DNA of 64,000 nt, taken from contig NZ_VFOR01000001.1 in the NCBI RefSeq assembly GCF_006716235.1, positions 310,001 to 374,000 on the forward strand. The letters are read 5' to 3'. The notes beneath the pieces are model-generated. The model was not told the origin of the DNA. It saw only the letters and a program-made list of their open reading frames with translations, and did not search any database. The position numbers were made by a program, and so were the translations under genes. Every line of letters starts with the position of its first letter. Within the stretch, counting starts at the first letter, position 1. The DNA is from Propioniferax innocua. GTDB lineage: Bacteria > Actinomycetota > Actinomycetes > Propionibacteriales > Propionibacteriaceae. Positions 55,561 to 63,715 of this stretch are shown piece after piece.

Positions 55561-56109
55561 CTTCTTCGAAAGCTCATCCTCCACCGGCTCGGCAGCCTCG
55601 GTGTGCTCACCTGGAAGATCCACCAAGCTGCCTTCGAGATCACGGCACACACTGCCAAGAGCAATACCGAACATGCCCTGACCACCGCTGAGCAGGTCGA
55701 TGACCTCATCGTTCGAATTGCACTCGAACACGCTCGTGCCATCACTCATCAGCGTCACCGACGTCAGATCTTCAACGCCACGGGCACGCAGATGATCGAT
55801 CGCCTTGCGGATCTGCTGCAACGAGATACCCGCGTCGATCAGTCGCTTGATGACCTTCAGCAGCAGGATGTCGCGGAACGAGTACAGACGCTGACTGCCC
55901 GATCCCTTGGCCCCACGAACACTGGGCGTGACGAGCCCGGTACGAGCCCAGTAGTCGAGCTGACGGTAGGTGATCGCGGCAGCGCTGCAGGCAACCGGAC
56001 CCCGGTACCCCACATCATTGGGCACGGGAGCGAAATCGCCATCGAAAAGCAGATCCTGTGCAGGCGCAACATCTTGTTCCGATGTCGCGTTCTCGGGCCT
56101 TGAACTCAC
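55534..56109 (-). CDS. MerR-family transcriptional regulator (Rv1830/ResR-like)
   Basis: 191 residues. The winged helix begins with ITYRQLDYWARTGLVTPSVR and continues QRLYSFRDILLLKVIKRLID; a C-terminal effector/dimerisation part includes SVTLMSDGTSVFECNS. By position (gcvH-garA-MerR-DUF151-MerR) it corresponds to mycobacterial Rv1830 (ResR). GTG at 56109. The basic tail KKRRAKRAAG is encoded by the last unit of a 26-bp tandem repeat. The 236-base gap to DUF151 upstream shows no gene. Confidence 0.9.
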   Translation of the reverse strand: MSSRPENATSEQDVAPAQDLLFDGDFAPVPNDVGYRGPVACSAAAITYRQLDYWARTGLVTPSVRGAKGSGSQRLYSFRDILLLKVIKRLIDAGISLQQIRKAIDHLRARGVEDLTSVTLMSDGTSVFECNSNDEVIDLLSGGQGMFGIALGSVCRDLEGSLVDLPGEHTEAAEPVEDELSKKRRAKRAAG

Positions 56110-56345
56110 GGATGCCTCACTTCATGCTGGGGAAGAATTTCAGCGGTGTCGTTCCGAACACGCATCACGCTAAGCGTCCCCCCATCGGGCGGTCAACGAC
56201 CCTCAGAACCGTGTTGGTCACGAAACGGGAACAACCAGCGCCAAACGTTGATCCAATGGGCTTCAACGTACCTCGTGGATCACTTGAGGGTTGGACACGA
56301 ACCATCAACCATCGCTTGAGACACCACACGCCCAGATCCCGTCAC

Positions 56346-56846
56346 TCAACCCGCACCACCGGGGCTGTCCGGCGAACCGGGCTCCTCACCGGTGAAGTCA
56401 TCGGGCGACACATGGTCCAAGAACTCGCGGAACCTCTCGACCTCGTCATCGGCCTGCTGCGGCACCTCGACGCCCGCGGCGTCCATCACCGACTCGGCGC
56501 AACGGATGTCCGCACCAGCACGCAAGGCCAATGCCACCGCATCCGAGGGGCGAGCCGGAATCGTGTGATCGTCCACCGAGATCTCGGCGATGAAGGTGCC
56601 CTCGTCCACCGACGTGATCGTCACCTGTGAGATCCGATGCCCCAGCTCACCCAACACCTCCACGAACAGATCGTGCGTCAATGGCTTGGGTGGCACCAGA
56701 CCCTCCTGGACCTGCGAGATCGCACTGGCCTCCGCCGCGCCGATCCAGATCGGGAGCACTCGGTGCCCGGCGACCTCACGCAGGATCAACACCGGGGCGT
56801 TCTCCGGCCTCTCGATCCGCACACCGACCACATCCAACTCCAGCAT
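56346..56846 (-). CDS. DUF151 bifunctional nuclease-domain protein
   Basis: 166 residues with the BFN domain: LRIWIGAAEASAI-like VLPIWIGAAEASAISQVQEG, RPLTHDLF-like KPLTHDLFVEVLGELG, and ARPSDAVALALRAGADI. Homologues (Rv1829; plant BBD proteins) are reported as nucleases or defence-linked proteins; role in actinobacteria is unknown. ATG follows TAGGCT by 6 bases, so a leaderless transcript is likely. Sits between the two MerR genes as in mycobacteria. Confidence 0.93.
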   Translation of the reverse strand: MLELDVVGVRIERPENAPVLILREVAGHRVLPIWIGAAEASAISQVQEGLVPPKPLTHDLFVEVLGELGHRISQVTITSVDEGTFIAEISVDDHTIPARPSDAVALALRAGADIRCAESVMDAAGVEVPQQADDEVERFREFLDHVSPDDFTGEEPGSPDSPGGAG

Positions 56847-56852
56847 GCGTCC

Positions 56853-56858
56853 AGCCTA
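56853..56858 (-). promoter_or_regulatory. -10 hexamer TAGGCT of the DUF151 gene, probable leaderless promoter
   Basis: On the minus strand TAGGCT lies exactly 6 bases before the ATG at 56846, identical in sequence and spacing to the rarA promoter. Confidence 0.5.
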
Positions 56859-56877
56859 CCGATCCTCGGCAAGGCTC

Positions 56878-57579
56878 TCAGCGTTCGTTGGCCATCAGCA
56901 CCATGGCCGCGTGCACATGCACCAGAAGCTGCGTCACCTCGGCACTGACATCCCTGCTGGGCCCACGTCGTCGCTGATACGGCGCGATCGCCTGCTCGAT
57001 GATCCCGTACTCGCGGTTGGCGAGCGACTTCACCTGCCGCAGATGCCGGGCATCCACCCCGTAGGGCGCCAGACGCCTGGCCGCGATCGCGATCGTGACA
57101 GCCTCGCGACCATAGTGCTTCGTCCCCCGGCGTGGCTGCACCACCATCGCCCGCTCCAGCTCGTGAAGCTGTGGTTCGGTCAAACCACTCGCCTCGAGCA
57201 GCTCGGTACGGGTCATCCGGATCGGCGGTTTGCGCGTCGCCCCCTTCTCATTCGACGACGCCTGCGCGGTCGCCTCGACCGGCGGCTCCGGTACCGGTGT
57301 GGGCGCCTCCGGCGTGGGCGGCGTCACACCACGATCCATCATGTCCAAGTGCTCACGGATCACCTTCAACGGAAGGTAATTATCACGCTGCACCCGCAGG
57401 ATGTACCGCAGACGTTCGATGTCAGCCTCGGAGTACCGCCGATAACCCGAGGGAGCACGCACCGGCGAGATCAGGCCCTCGGCCTCGAGGAACCGGATCT
57501 TCGAGATGGAGATGTCGGAGAAGTCACTCTTCAGAACGTTGAGGACCTGCCCGATGCTTCGCGTCGATTCGGCCATCAA
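56878..57579 (-). CDS. MerR-family regulator (FtsR/Rv1828-like)
   Basis: 233 residues. The N-terminal winged helix reads IGQVLNVLKSDFSDISISKI, then RFLEAEGLISPVRAPSGYRR and a second helix region; a proline-rich linker (PPTPEAPTPVPEPPVEA) precedes a C-terminal domain with TRTELLEASGLTEPQLHELE. Orthologues include Corynebacterium FtsR, an activator of ftsZ, and Rv1828. ATG overlaps the FHA gene stop by 4 bases, so it is co-translated with the GarA-like protein. Confidence 0.92.
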   Translation of the reverse strand: MMAESTRSIGQVLNVLKSDFSDISISKIRFLEAEGLISPVRAPSGYRRYSEADIERLRYILRVQRDNYLPLKVIREHLDMMDRGVTPPTPEAPTPVPEPPVEATAQASSNEKGATRKPPIRMTRTELLEASGLTEPQLHELERAMVVQPRRGTKHYGREAVTIAIAARRLAPYGVDARHLRQVKSLANREYGIIEQAIAPYQRRRGPSRDVSAEVTQLLVHVHAAMVLMANER

Positions 57580-58100
57580 TCCCTGTCGGCACCCGCGAAG
57601 AACATCATGCGGAACTTGCCGATCTGCACCTCATCGCCGGTCCTCAACGCAACCTCGCCATCGATCAATGCTCGGTTCACGTACGTGCCATTCAGGCTCC
57701 CGTTGTCGCTCACCACGAACCGGCCCTCCCCATCGGGATGAAAAGTCGAATGATGACGCGACACCGTGATGTCATCCAGGAAGATGTCGGAGCCCGGATG
57801 GCGCCCGGCCGAATTCTCCCGCCCGTCCAACAGGAACCGATTTCCAGCAGCCGGCCCACGATGGACGATCAGCAGACCACGACCCGGCGGCAGGGCATCG
57901 ATCGCTCGCTGCTCCTCGTCGGAGAGCTTGCGTTGCGGCCCCGATTCATCACCCATGATCGGGATGGCCTTGGTGGTCTCCCCCGTGGTGGTCGCCACGG
58001 AGTCGTCTCGACGCTCCGTCACTTCCATGCGGTGACCACACTGCGAGCAGAAGTTGCTACCCGCAGGATTCTGGTGACCGCAGTTGTTGCAGTAGGGCAT
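57576..58100 (-). CDS. garA: GarA/OdhI-like FHA protein with N-terminal zinc ribbon
   Basis: 174 residues. Residues 1-22 form a zinc ribbon (CNNCGH and CSQCGH). Residues 41-47 are ETTKAIP, resembling the ETTSVF phospho-threonine motif of GarA/OdhI. The FHA domain (about 75-165) has SAGRHPGSDIFLDD, VSRHHSTF and NGSLNGTYVN. GarA binds and inhibits 2-oxoglutarate dehydrogenase and regulates glutamate metabolism when unphosphorylated. Next to gcvH and the FtsR-like gene as in mycobacteria. The ribbon is not present in mycobacterial GarA. Confidence 0.9.
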   Translation of the reverse strand: MPYCNNCGHQNPAGSNFCSQCGHRMEVTERRDDSVATTTGETTKAIPIMGDESGPQRKLSDEEQRAIDALPPGRGLLIVHRGPAAGNRFLLDGRENSAGRHPGSDIFLDDITVSRHHSTFHPDGEGRFVVSDNGSLNGTYVNRALIDGEVALRTGDEVQIGKFRMMFFAGADRD

Positions 58101-58117
58101 GAATGACTTCCCGACCC

Positions 58118-58501
58118 TCAGGCCTCTACCTGCTCGGCGTAAGCGTCGGCTTCCATCAGATCATCGAGGTCGGCGTCATCAGCCAACTGCACATCGAACA
58201 ACCACCCGTCACCGTACTGGTCGCTGTTGACCATCTCAGGCGAATCGATGACGAGTTGGTTCACGCCCGTCACCACGCCGGTGACCGGGCTGACGAGATC
58301 CTCGACCGTCTTGGTGGACTCGAGCTCACCGCAGGGCTCACCCGCGGTCACCTCGGCGCCCTCCTCGGGGAGAGTGACGAACACGATGTCGCCAAGCTGC
58401 TCGGTGGCATACTCCGTGACGCCCACTCGGGCGCTCTGCTCATTGGCGGTCCGAACCCATTCGTGGTCCGAGCTGTACCGAAGATCCTCGGGAAACTCCA
58501 T
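58118..58501 (-). CDS. gcvH: Glycine cleavage system H protein
   Basis: 127 residues. Start MEFPEDLRYSSDHEWVRTA and the lipoyl-lysine motif GELESTKTVEDLVSPVTG are canonical. It shuttles the aminomethyl group from GcvP (51169) to the T protein. ATG at 58501 has GGAGGAGGG upstream, which favours it over the longer reading to 58594. 17 bases separate it from the FHA gene. A hairpin lies upstream at 58568. Confidence 0.96.
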   Translation of the reverse strand: MEFPEDLRYSSDHEWVRTANEQSARVGVTEYATEQLGDIVFVTLPEEGAEVTAGEPCGELESTKTVEDLVSPVTGVVTGVNQLVIDSPEMVNSDQYGDGWLFDVQLADDADLDDLMEADAYAEQVEA

Positions 58502-58567
58502 CTCCACCCTCCTCCTCGTGTGTGGCTTTCTGCTTGCCCATATGTGTTTGCCGGTATGTGGTTCCGT

Positions 58568-58599
58568 GGTGCGTGGCCCGTGATGTTCCATCACGCACC
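58568..58599. terminator. Hairpin between the DUF881 gene and gcvH
   Basis: Two alternative stems share this site: GGTGCGTG with CACGCACC (outer), or CGTGATG-ttc-CATCACG (inner, 58579-58595). It may terminate the pim/DUF881 transcript or act in the gcvH leader; mutually exclusive pairing makes a switch conceivable but unproven. Confidence 0.4.
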
Positions 58600-58647
58600 C
58601 GAATCATGCCGGATACCGGGACAGCACCTGCCCAGCACCCTATCGGT

Positions 58648-59490
58648 TCAGCCAACCGGCCGTGCATGCTCCGGTGGCTGCCGTTGATACACCGAGGCCA
58701 CGGTGAGGTCATCGACCTCCGACATCATCAGTGTGGCACCGACTTCGGTCGACGTCACCTGACTCTCCACACCACCCCGGAAACGTACGGCTTCGGACAG
58801 GGCCTCGGGTGATCCGATGGCATCGATCACGATCGTGTGGCCCAGCGGAACATCGTCGACCACCAGCGACCCCGAACCACCACCGAACCATGTGGACTCC
58901 ACCACCCGGATCGAATCATTGATCTCGATGGCCTCTGCACCGGCGTCACGCAACTCCTGCACCGCGCTGAGCACCATCTGGGCCTCCACCGCGCCGTTCG
59001 TGTCCTTGATCGTGATCCGCACACCCGGGCCATAGGCGGGAGACTCACCGCTCAGGATCGCCAAGGCGTCCTCACGACGCTCCGCCTCGGCACGAGCAAC
59101 CTCCCGAGCATCACCGCCGTATTCGAGCTCGGCCTTCGTCCGCTCCAACTCGGCGATCTCGTTCTCCAGGCGCCTGCTCTCATGGTTCAGGCCATCGAGC
59201 AACTGCACCAGATCCTCACGGCGGGTGTTGGCGTACGTCTGATCCTCATTGGTGGTGCGCACCTGCATGACCACCATCGTCGCCAGTACGCACAACATCG
59301 CAGCGATCATGAACTGCCCACGACCCGGATGCCACATCGCATACCAGAGCCGCTGAAGACCGGGCCTCTCCGGGTCGTCCGACACCCGTGTCACGCCACC
59401 GGAGATCTCCTCAGCATCGGGCTGCACCTTCGGAACACGACCCGTCTGGTCATCCACATGTCCCTCGTCAAGAGTGTTCTCATCAGGCAT
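58648..59490 (-). CDS. DUF881-family membrane-anchored protein
   Basis: 280 residues: acidic cytoplasmic N-terminus, one membrane helix (GQFMIAAMLCVLATMVVMQV), a coiled coil (LNHESRRLENEIAELERTKA), then the DUF881 domain (GPGVRITIKDT; VQELRDAGAEAIEINDSIRV; AIGSPEALSEAVRFRGGV). YlxW/YlxX-like proteins of this type neighbour small basic protein genes in many Gram-positives, near division genes. ATG at 59490 overlaps the sbp gene by 8 bases. Corresponds to Rv1825 by context. Confidence 0.88.
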   Translation of the reverse strand: MPDENTLDEGHVDDQTGRVPKVQPDAEEISGGVTRVSDDPERPGLQRLWYAMWHPGRGQFMIAAMLCVLATMVVMQVRTTNEDQTYANTRREDLVQLLDGLNHESRRLENEIAELERTKAELEYGGDAREVARAEAERREDALAILSGESPAYGPGVRITIKDTNGAVEAQMVLSAVQELRDAGAEAIEINDSIRVVESTWFGGGSGSLVVDDVPLGHTIVIDAIGSPEALSEAVRFRGGVESQVTSTEVGATLMMSEVDDLTVASVYQRQPPEHARPVG

Positions 59491-59815
59491 GGAACAGACC
59501 TCGCCGGATGGCTGCTGCGTTGGTGAAGATACGAATTCCAAGCACGACGACCACGGCCGTGGAGAGCTGGGAGCCGACTCCGATCTTGTCGCCGACCCAG
59601 ACGATGAGGGCTGCGATCAGAACGTTCGAGATGAAGGACACCACGAACACCCGGTCGGTGAACTGGCCCTGCAGCCATGCGCGCACACCACCGAAGACCG
59701 CGTCCATCGCGGCCACGATCGCGATCGGCAGGTACGGCTGGAGTCCGGTCGGCAGACTCGGTTCCATGAAGACGCCGATGAGAATGCCGATGACGAGCCC
59801 AAGGATGGGAATCAC
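59483..59815 (-). CDS. sbp: Small basic protein (DUF1290, Sbp)
   Basis: 110 residues with three to four hydrophobic helices and the family start MIPILGLVIGILIGVFMEPS; also YLPIAIVAAMDAVFGGVRAW. Always found between or beside DUF881 genes, as here and at Rv1824. Function unknown, with a suspected link to envelope or division. Overlaps both neighbours, so the three are one translational unit. Confidence 0.92.
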   Translation of the reverse strand: MIPILGLVIGILIGVFMEPSLPTGLQPYLPIAIVAAMDAVFGGVRAWLQGQFTDRVFVVSFISNVLIAALIVWVGDKIGVGSQLSTAVVVVLGIRIFTNAAAIRRGLFHA

Positions 59816-60648
59816 GGCGTCCTCCTTGCATGTCGCACCGTCAACGATGGATCGCCCGGCACCACCAGATCATCGCGGGCCTGGACGTCGAAACGAAAAG
59901 CATAGTCGTCCCGCAACGACTCCCACAGACGGCCTTCAGGAGTGGACGCGAACGCCTCGGCGAACTCGTCGGGCGAGCCGATCGCGGTGATCGTGTACGG
60001 GCGGGTCAGGGACCGATAGTTCACGGTGACGGCATCACCGGCCGACCGGATCGCCGAAAGCGACGTGATCCGATGTCCATTGATCGCCACCGCTTCGGCA
60101 CCGGCCCGCCACAGTCCATTGACGAGCACCTGGATGTCACCATCCAGCACCTGATCGAGCTCGTCACCGCTGCCCTCGGGCGCATCGTCGACGACGATCT
60201 CCAGCCCGGGCCCGGAGACATCCACCGAACCGGCCACGGGGGCGAGCTCGGCGATGTGCTCCTGCCGGAACGACGCCTCCTCGTCACCATCCAGCAAGGC
60301 TTCCCGATGGACGTCATTGGCGTTCTGCAGCTCCTCAACCCGAGCACGCTGCTGCGTCACACGCTCATTGCCCTCACGGACCGAGTCGATCAAAGCCTCA
60401 CGCTGCTCGGCCACCACCGGCGCAGCACGAAAACTCTGCACCGCGGACATCGCCACGAGCATGCCGGTGACAACCATGACCGAGGCCAACGCGAGACGAT
60501 TCCGACGTCGGGGCCCTTTACGTGCACTCACCACCGCATAGTCCGGATCGATGGGCGCTCGGGTGATCTCCCGCAGGAGGTCCATCGACGCATCCTTGCG
60601 CTCGGGGGCCGGTAACCTCCATGCCTCCCGAAGGTTCAACCGCTTCAA
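59812..60648 (-). CDS. DUF881-family membrane-anchored protein, TTG start
   Basis: 278 residues. TTG at 60648 overlaps the pimA stop (TTGA), with GGAGG 5 bases upstream inside the end of pimA, so it is the best start despite an upstream open frame. One membrane helix (LALASVMVVTGMLVAMSAVQ), a coiled-coil stretch, then a DUF881 domain (GPGLEIVVDDAPEG; WRAGAEAVAINGHRITSLSA; AIGSPDEFAEAF). Paralogue of the gene at 58648; the pair flank sbp. Corresponds to Rv1823 by context. Confidence 0.87.
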   Translation of the reverse strand: MKRLNLREAWRLPAPERKDASMDLLREITRAPIDPDYAVVSARKGPRRRNRLALASVMVVTGMLVAMSAVQSFRAAPVVAEQREALIDSVREGNERVTQQRARVEELQNANDVHREALLDGDEEASFRQEHIAELAPVAGSVDVSGPGLEIVVDDAPEGSGDELDQVLDGDIQVLVNGLWRAGAEAVAINGHRITSLSAIRSAGDAVTVNYRSLTRPYTITAIGSPDEFAEAFASTPEGRLWESLRDDYAFRFDVQARDDLVVPGDPSLTVRHARRTP

Positions 60649-61706
60649 CGCGTCCCTCCCATCGCTCGCTCGTAACGCTCCATGATCTGCGGCAGCACTG
60701 CGTCCCAAGAGTACGTGCGCGCATGCATCCGACGCCGTGTCCTGGCGTCAACAGTGTCAGGTGTGGCCAATGTCGCCCGCACCGCCGCACTCAACGAGGC
60801 GACGTCCCCGGCCCGGTGCAGACGCCCCACCAGGCCATCGTCGGCGTCAAGCACATCGACGAAGGCCGGCAGGTCGGCGGCAACCACCTGCGCACCGGCA
60901 GCGAGCGCCTCGACCAGAACCAGCCCGAAGCTCTCCCCCCGTGTGTTGGGAGCCACCACCACTGCGGCCTCCCCCACGCGCTCCCGCAGCCGTGCCACGC
61001 TCAGCGGCCCCGGCCCGTCGGGTTCGATGATCGGTGGACGAACATCCCCACCCGGCCCCAGCGCCCACCAGTCGATATCCGGGTGATCGCGGTACATCGA
61101 ACACGCCATCTCCTCGAAGAGGCCGAACCCCTTGCGCGGGTCCCCCCGACGCCCCACGAACGCCACGACCCGCCGTTTCGGCTCGGACGCCGCGTCGGCC
61201 CATCCCTCGAAATCGAAACCGTTGCCGATGATCGTCGGATCGGGCAGACACAACGGCGCAGCCGCCTCCAACGCTGCACGGGACACACAGATCGCAGCCC
61301 CCAACCGGCCCAGCGAACCACGCAACCCCTTCCGAGCCACGGTCAGCGCCCACGCGGGCGTCCCAGCCTGGTGGAAGGTCGCCACCGTCGGCCAGCGGCC
61401 ATCGGCCGCACGCAGAGCGTGCCACCCGACCGATGGCGCAGTGGGCTCATGGACATGCACAAGATCAGGATCCACGCATCGCAACCAGCGTCGCACCGCG
61501 TTCGCCGTCCGCGGCCCCCACACGACCGGAGCCACCGAACCATTCCAACGAACACTGACGCCACCGGAGATCTGCTGCCCAACACCGGGAGCAAGCACCC
61601 GAGCGTCATGCCCAGCGGCTCGCAGGGCTGCGGCCAGACCGAGCACATGGTTCTGCACTCCCCCCGGCCGAGCGAGGTCATAGGGACAGACGAGAGCGAC
61701 GCGCAT
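60645..61706 (-). CDS. pimA: GT4 glycosyltransferase, phosphatidylinositol mannosyltransferase PimA
   Basis: 353 residues. GT-B fold: N-terminal MRVALVCPYDLARPGGVQNH with the PGGVQ loop, and the C-terminal GDP-mannose site with ANTRGESFGLVLVEALAAG-like RGESFGLVLVEAL. PimA adds the first mannose to phosphatidyl-myo-inositol at the inner membrane face. Order pgsA-acyltransferase-pimA matches mycobacterial Rv2612c-Rv2610c. ATG shares its A with the upstream stop (TGATG). Confidence 0.92.
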   Translation of the reverse strand: MRVALVCPYDLARPGGVQNHVLGLAAALRAAGHDARVLAPGVGQQISGGVSVRWNGSVAPVVWGPRTANAVRRWLRCVDPDLVHVHEPTAPSVGWHALRAADGRWPTVATFHQAGTPAWALTVARKGLRGSLGRLGAAICVSRAALEAAAPLCLPDPTIIGNGFDFEGWADAASEPKRRVVAFVGRRGDPRKGFGLFEEMACSMYRDHPDIDWWALGPGGDVRPPIIEPDGPGPLSVARLRERVGEAAVVVAPNTRGESFGLVLVEALAAGAQVVAADLPAFVDVLDADDGLVGRLHRAGDVASLSAAVRATLATPDTVDARTRRRMHARTYSWDAVLPQIMERYERAMGGTR

Positions 61707-62578
61707 CAGTCGTTCTCGAAGAAGGGCTGCATGACCTGCCAGTCACTCGGGTGCCTGCGGATCTGGGAGACGAAGAAATCCGCAACCTGCTGCGTCGCCT
61801 CCTGCAGGCCCGCCCGGCCCGGCCCCGGGTGCAGGGACTGGCCGAACATCAACGCCATGCCCGTGGACGTGTAATGCGGGACCATGGGGATCAGGGCAGC
61901 ACCGGAGCGTCGAGCCACGAGGGCTGGGCCGGCGGGCAGTCGCGCCGGGTGACCACCGAAATCGACGCGGAGTCCCGCGCCGGTCATGTCCCGGTCTGCC
62001 ATCAGGCACACCACACGCCCGGAACGCACCGCGGCGATCATGCCCGCCACCGCACCGGGATCGTCATGCGCGAACACCTCCATACCGAGGCGCCCACGCA
62101 GCTTCACGTAGGCAGCGAACTCCCGCTCACCGAGATGCTCGGCCACGGTCGTGACAGGAAGACCGCTCGCACAGGCCCATGCACCGGCGAGATCCCAGTT
62201 GGCCATGTGCGGCAGCGCCACGACCGCCCCGATGCCCGCCTGCGCCGCCCTGAGCCGGGCCAACCCCTCCGGTTCGGCATCCACCAGTGCGCGCAGCGTC
62301 CGAGCATCCCAACCGGGCACCGCCAGTGTCTCCATGAACATCCGTGCCCACGACCGCACCGACGCGGCCCGTTCAAGCTCGCTGGGCATGCGCCCGATCA
62401 CCTTGGCCACATTGCGATGGCCCTGATCGATGTGCTCGGTCCCGATCGCCGACGCCACCGTGCCCAAGAGCCCGGACCAGCCACGGACGCTCCCCGGACT
62501 CAACCGCGGCAGCACCGATCCCCCCAGCCGGAACAGCGCACGATTCACCGCATCACGGAACTCCTCCTGCGAACTCAC
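61706..62578 (-). CDS. Phosphatidylinositol mannoside acyltransferase (LpxL/HtrB fold)
   Basis: 290 residues. Catalytic H-x4-D motif in LPHMANWDLAGAWA, substrate region VVCLMADRDMTGAGLRVDFG, and LVARRSGAALIPMVPHYT match lysophospholipid acyltransferases of the PIM pathway (Rv2611c/PatA role: acylating the mannose added by PimA). GTG at 62578 overlaps the PIP synthase stop (GTGA) and has GGGGGG upstream; longer readings are antisense shadows. Confidence 0.9.
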   Translation of the reverse strand: MSSQEEFRDAVNRALFRLGGSVLPRLSPGSVRGWSGLLGTVASAIGTEHIDQGHRNVAKVIGRMPSELERAASVRSWARMFMETLAVPGWDARTLRALVDAEPEGLARLRAAQAGIGAVVALPHMANWDLAGAWACASGLPVTTVAEHLGEREFAAYVKLRGRLGMEVFAHDDPGAVAGMIAAVRSGRVVCLMADRDMTGAGLRVDFGGHPARLPAGPALVARRSGAALIPMVPHYTSTGMALMFGQSLHPGPGRAGLQEATQQVADFFVSQIRRHPSDWQVMQPFFEND

Positions 62579-63204
62579 ACGTCCCCCCTTGCCGCATGCA
62601 GACGCTGGGCCACCGTGATGGTGCCCATCACTGCGAGCACCACCGCCGCGGCCGGGAGGGCCCACGCCACTCCGACCCCGGCCAGCAGCGTTCCCACACC
62701 CGCCATGAAGAGCCGGTCCGCTCGCGTGGCCAGCCCGGGAACCGTGGGTAGGCCCGACGCCTCGGCGCGTGCATTCACATAGGGGATCGTCACCGCACAG
62801 ATCAACGCCCACACCATGACGCCACTCCAGACCGGCTCGTCTGCCGTCACCGCCAGATACAACACCAGCCCACCGAGGATGGCACCGTCAGCAAGGCGAT
62901 CACAGCTCGCGTCGAGCACGGCCCCCCACCGACTGACACGCCCACCCCGACGTGCCATGGCACCATCGATCACATCGAGGCTCGCGAAGAACCCCGCAAT
63001 CAAGGCACCCGACACCAGCCACCCGCGCGGAAGGCAGAGCAACGAGGTCACCACCACCCCACCGGTTCCCACGATCGTCACCACATCCGGGCTGACACCG
63101 ATCCGGTTCAGCCCATCGGCCAACGGCCCCACAAGACGGCCCACCGGATGGCGGAGTCGGTGCAGCACCGGCTCACCACGCCTCGACCAGGCGGCGTCGC
63201 GCAT
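62575..63204 (-). CDS. pgsA: CDP-alcohol phosphatidyltransferase, probable PIP synthase
   Basis: 209 residues with five to six helices and the complete motif D-x2-DG-x2-AR-x8-G-x3-D-x3-D in DVIDGAMARRGGRVSRWGAV and LDASCD. In this operon the product should be phosphatidylinositol-phosphate from CDP-diacylglycerol and inositol phosphate, feeding PimA. ATG at 63204 overlaps the HIT gene by 32 bases; GTG at 63168 avoids overlap and gives the usual N-terminal length, so the start is uncertain. Confidence 0.92.
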   Translation of the reverse strand: MRDAAWSRRGEPVLHRLRHPVGRLVGPLADGLNRIGVSPDVVTIVGTGGVVVTSLLCLPRGWLVSGALIAGFFASLDVIDGAMARRGGRVSRWGAVLDASCDRLADGAILGGLVLYLAVTADEPVWSGVMVWALICAVTIPYVNARAEASGLPTVPGLATRADRLFMAGVGTLLAGVGVAWALPAAAVVLAVMGTITVAQRLHAARGDV

Positions 63205-63715
63205 CTTCGATCAGCTCGGGAACCGCGCGCGTCTGCCCGATGATCGGCAGGAAATTCATGTCGCCGCCCCACCGGGGAACAATGTGTTGATGCAGGTGCG
63301 CGGCGATCCCAGCACCAGCGATCGCCCCCTGATTCATTCCGAGGTTGAAACCGTGGGGATTGGAGGCCCGGCGCAGGGTCCGCATCGCGTGCTGCGTCAG
63401 CTCGGCGACCTCCTTCGTCTCCTCGGCAGTCAGCTCCGGATAGTCGGCCACATGCCGGTAGGGACAGACCATGATGTGCCCCGGCGAGTACGGGTAGAGA
63501 TTCATCACGACGAACGCCAGTTCCCCGCGGTGCACGATCAGCCCCTCGGCGTCAGATCGCTGTGGCGACCGACAGAACGGGCACTCACCCACACTGGAAT
63601 CCTTGGGTTTGTTCTCCCCACCCACGTAGACCATCCGATGAGGGGTCCACAGGCGGCCGAACCCATCCGGCTCGCCGGGCAGGTCAGTGGCGTCCTCCGC
63701 ATCCACCGGCCCCAC
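63173..63715 (-). CDS. HIT-domain protein (Ap4A phosphorylase/hydrolase-like)
   Basis: 180 residues. Zinc-type pair CPFCRS, the histidine triad HLHQHIVPRW (H-x-H-x-H-x2), and NLYPYSPGHIMVCPYRHVAD. Nucleotide-phosphate hydrolase or transferase; the Mycobacterium orthologue Rv2613c acts on Ap4A. GTG at 63715 shares one base with the thrS stop TAG. Always placed between thrS and PIP synthase in this block. Confidence 0.93.
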   Translation of the reverse strand: MGPVDAEDATDLPGEPDGFGRLWTPHRMVYVGGENKPKDSSVGECPFCRSPQRSDAEGLIVHRGELAFVVMNLYPYSPGHIMVCPYRHVADYPELTAEETKEVAELTQHAMRTLRRASNPHGFNLGMNQGAIAGAGIAAHLHQHIVPRWGGDMNFLPIIGQTRAVPELIEDARRRLVEAW

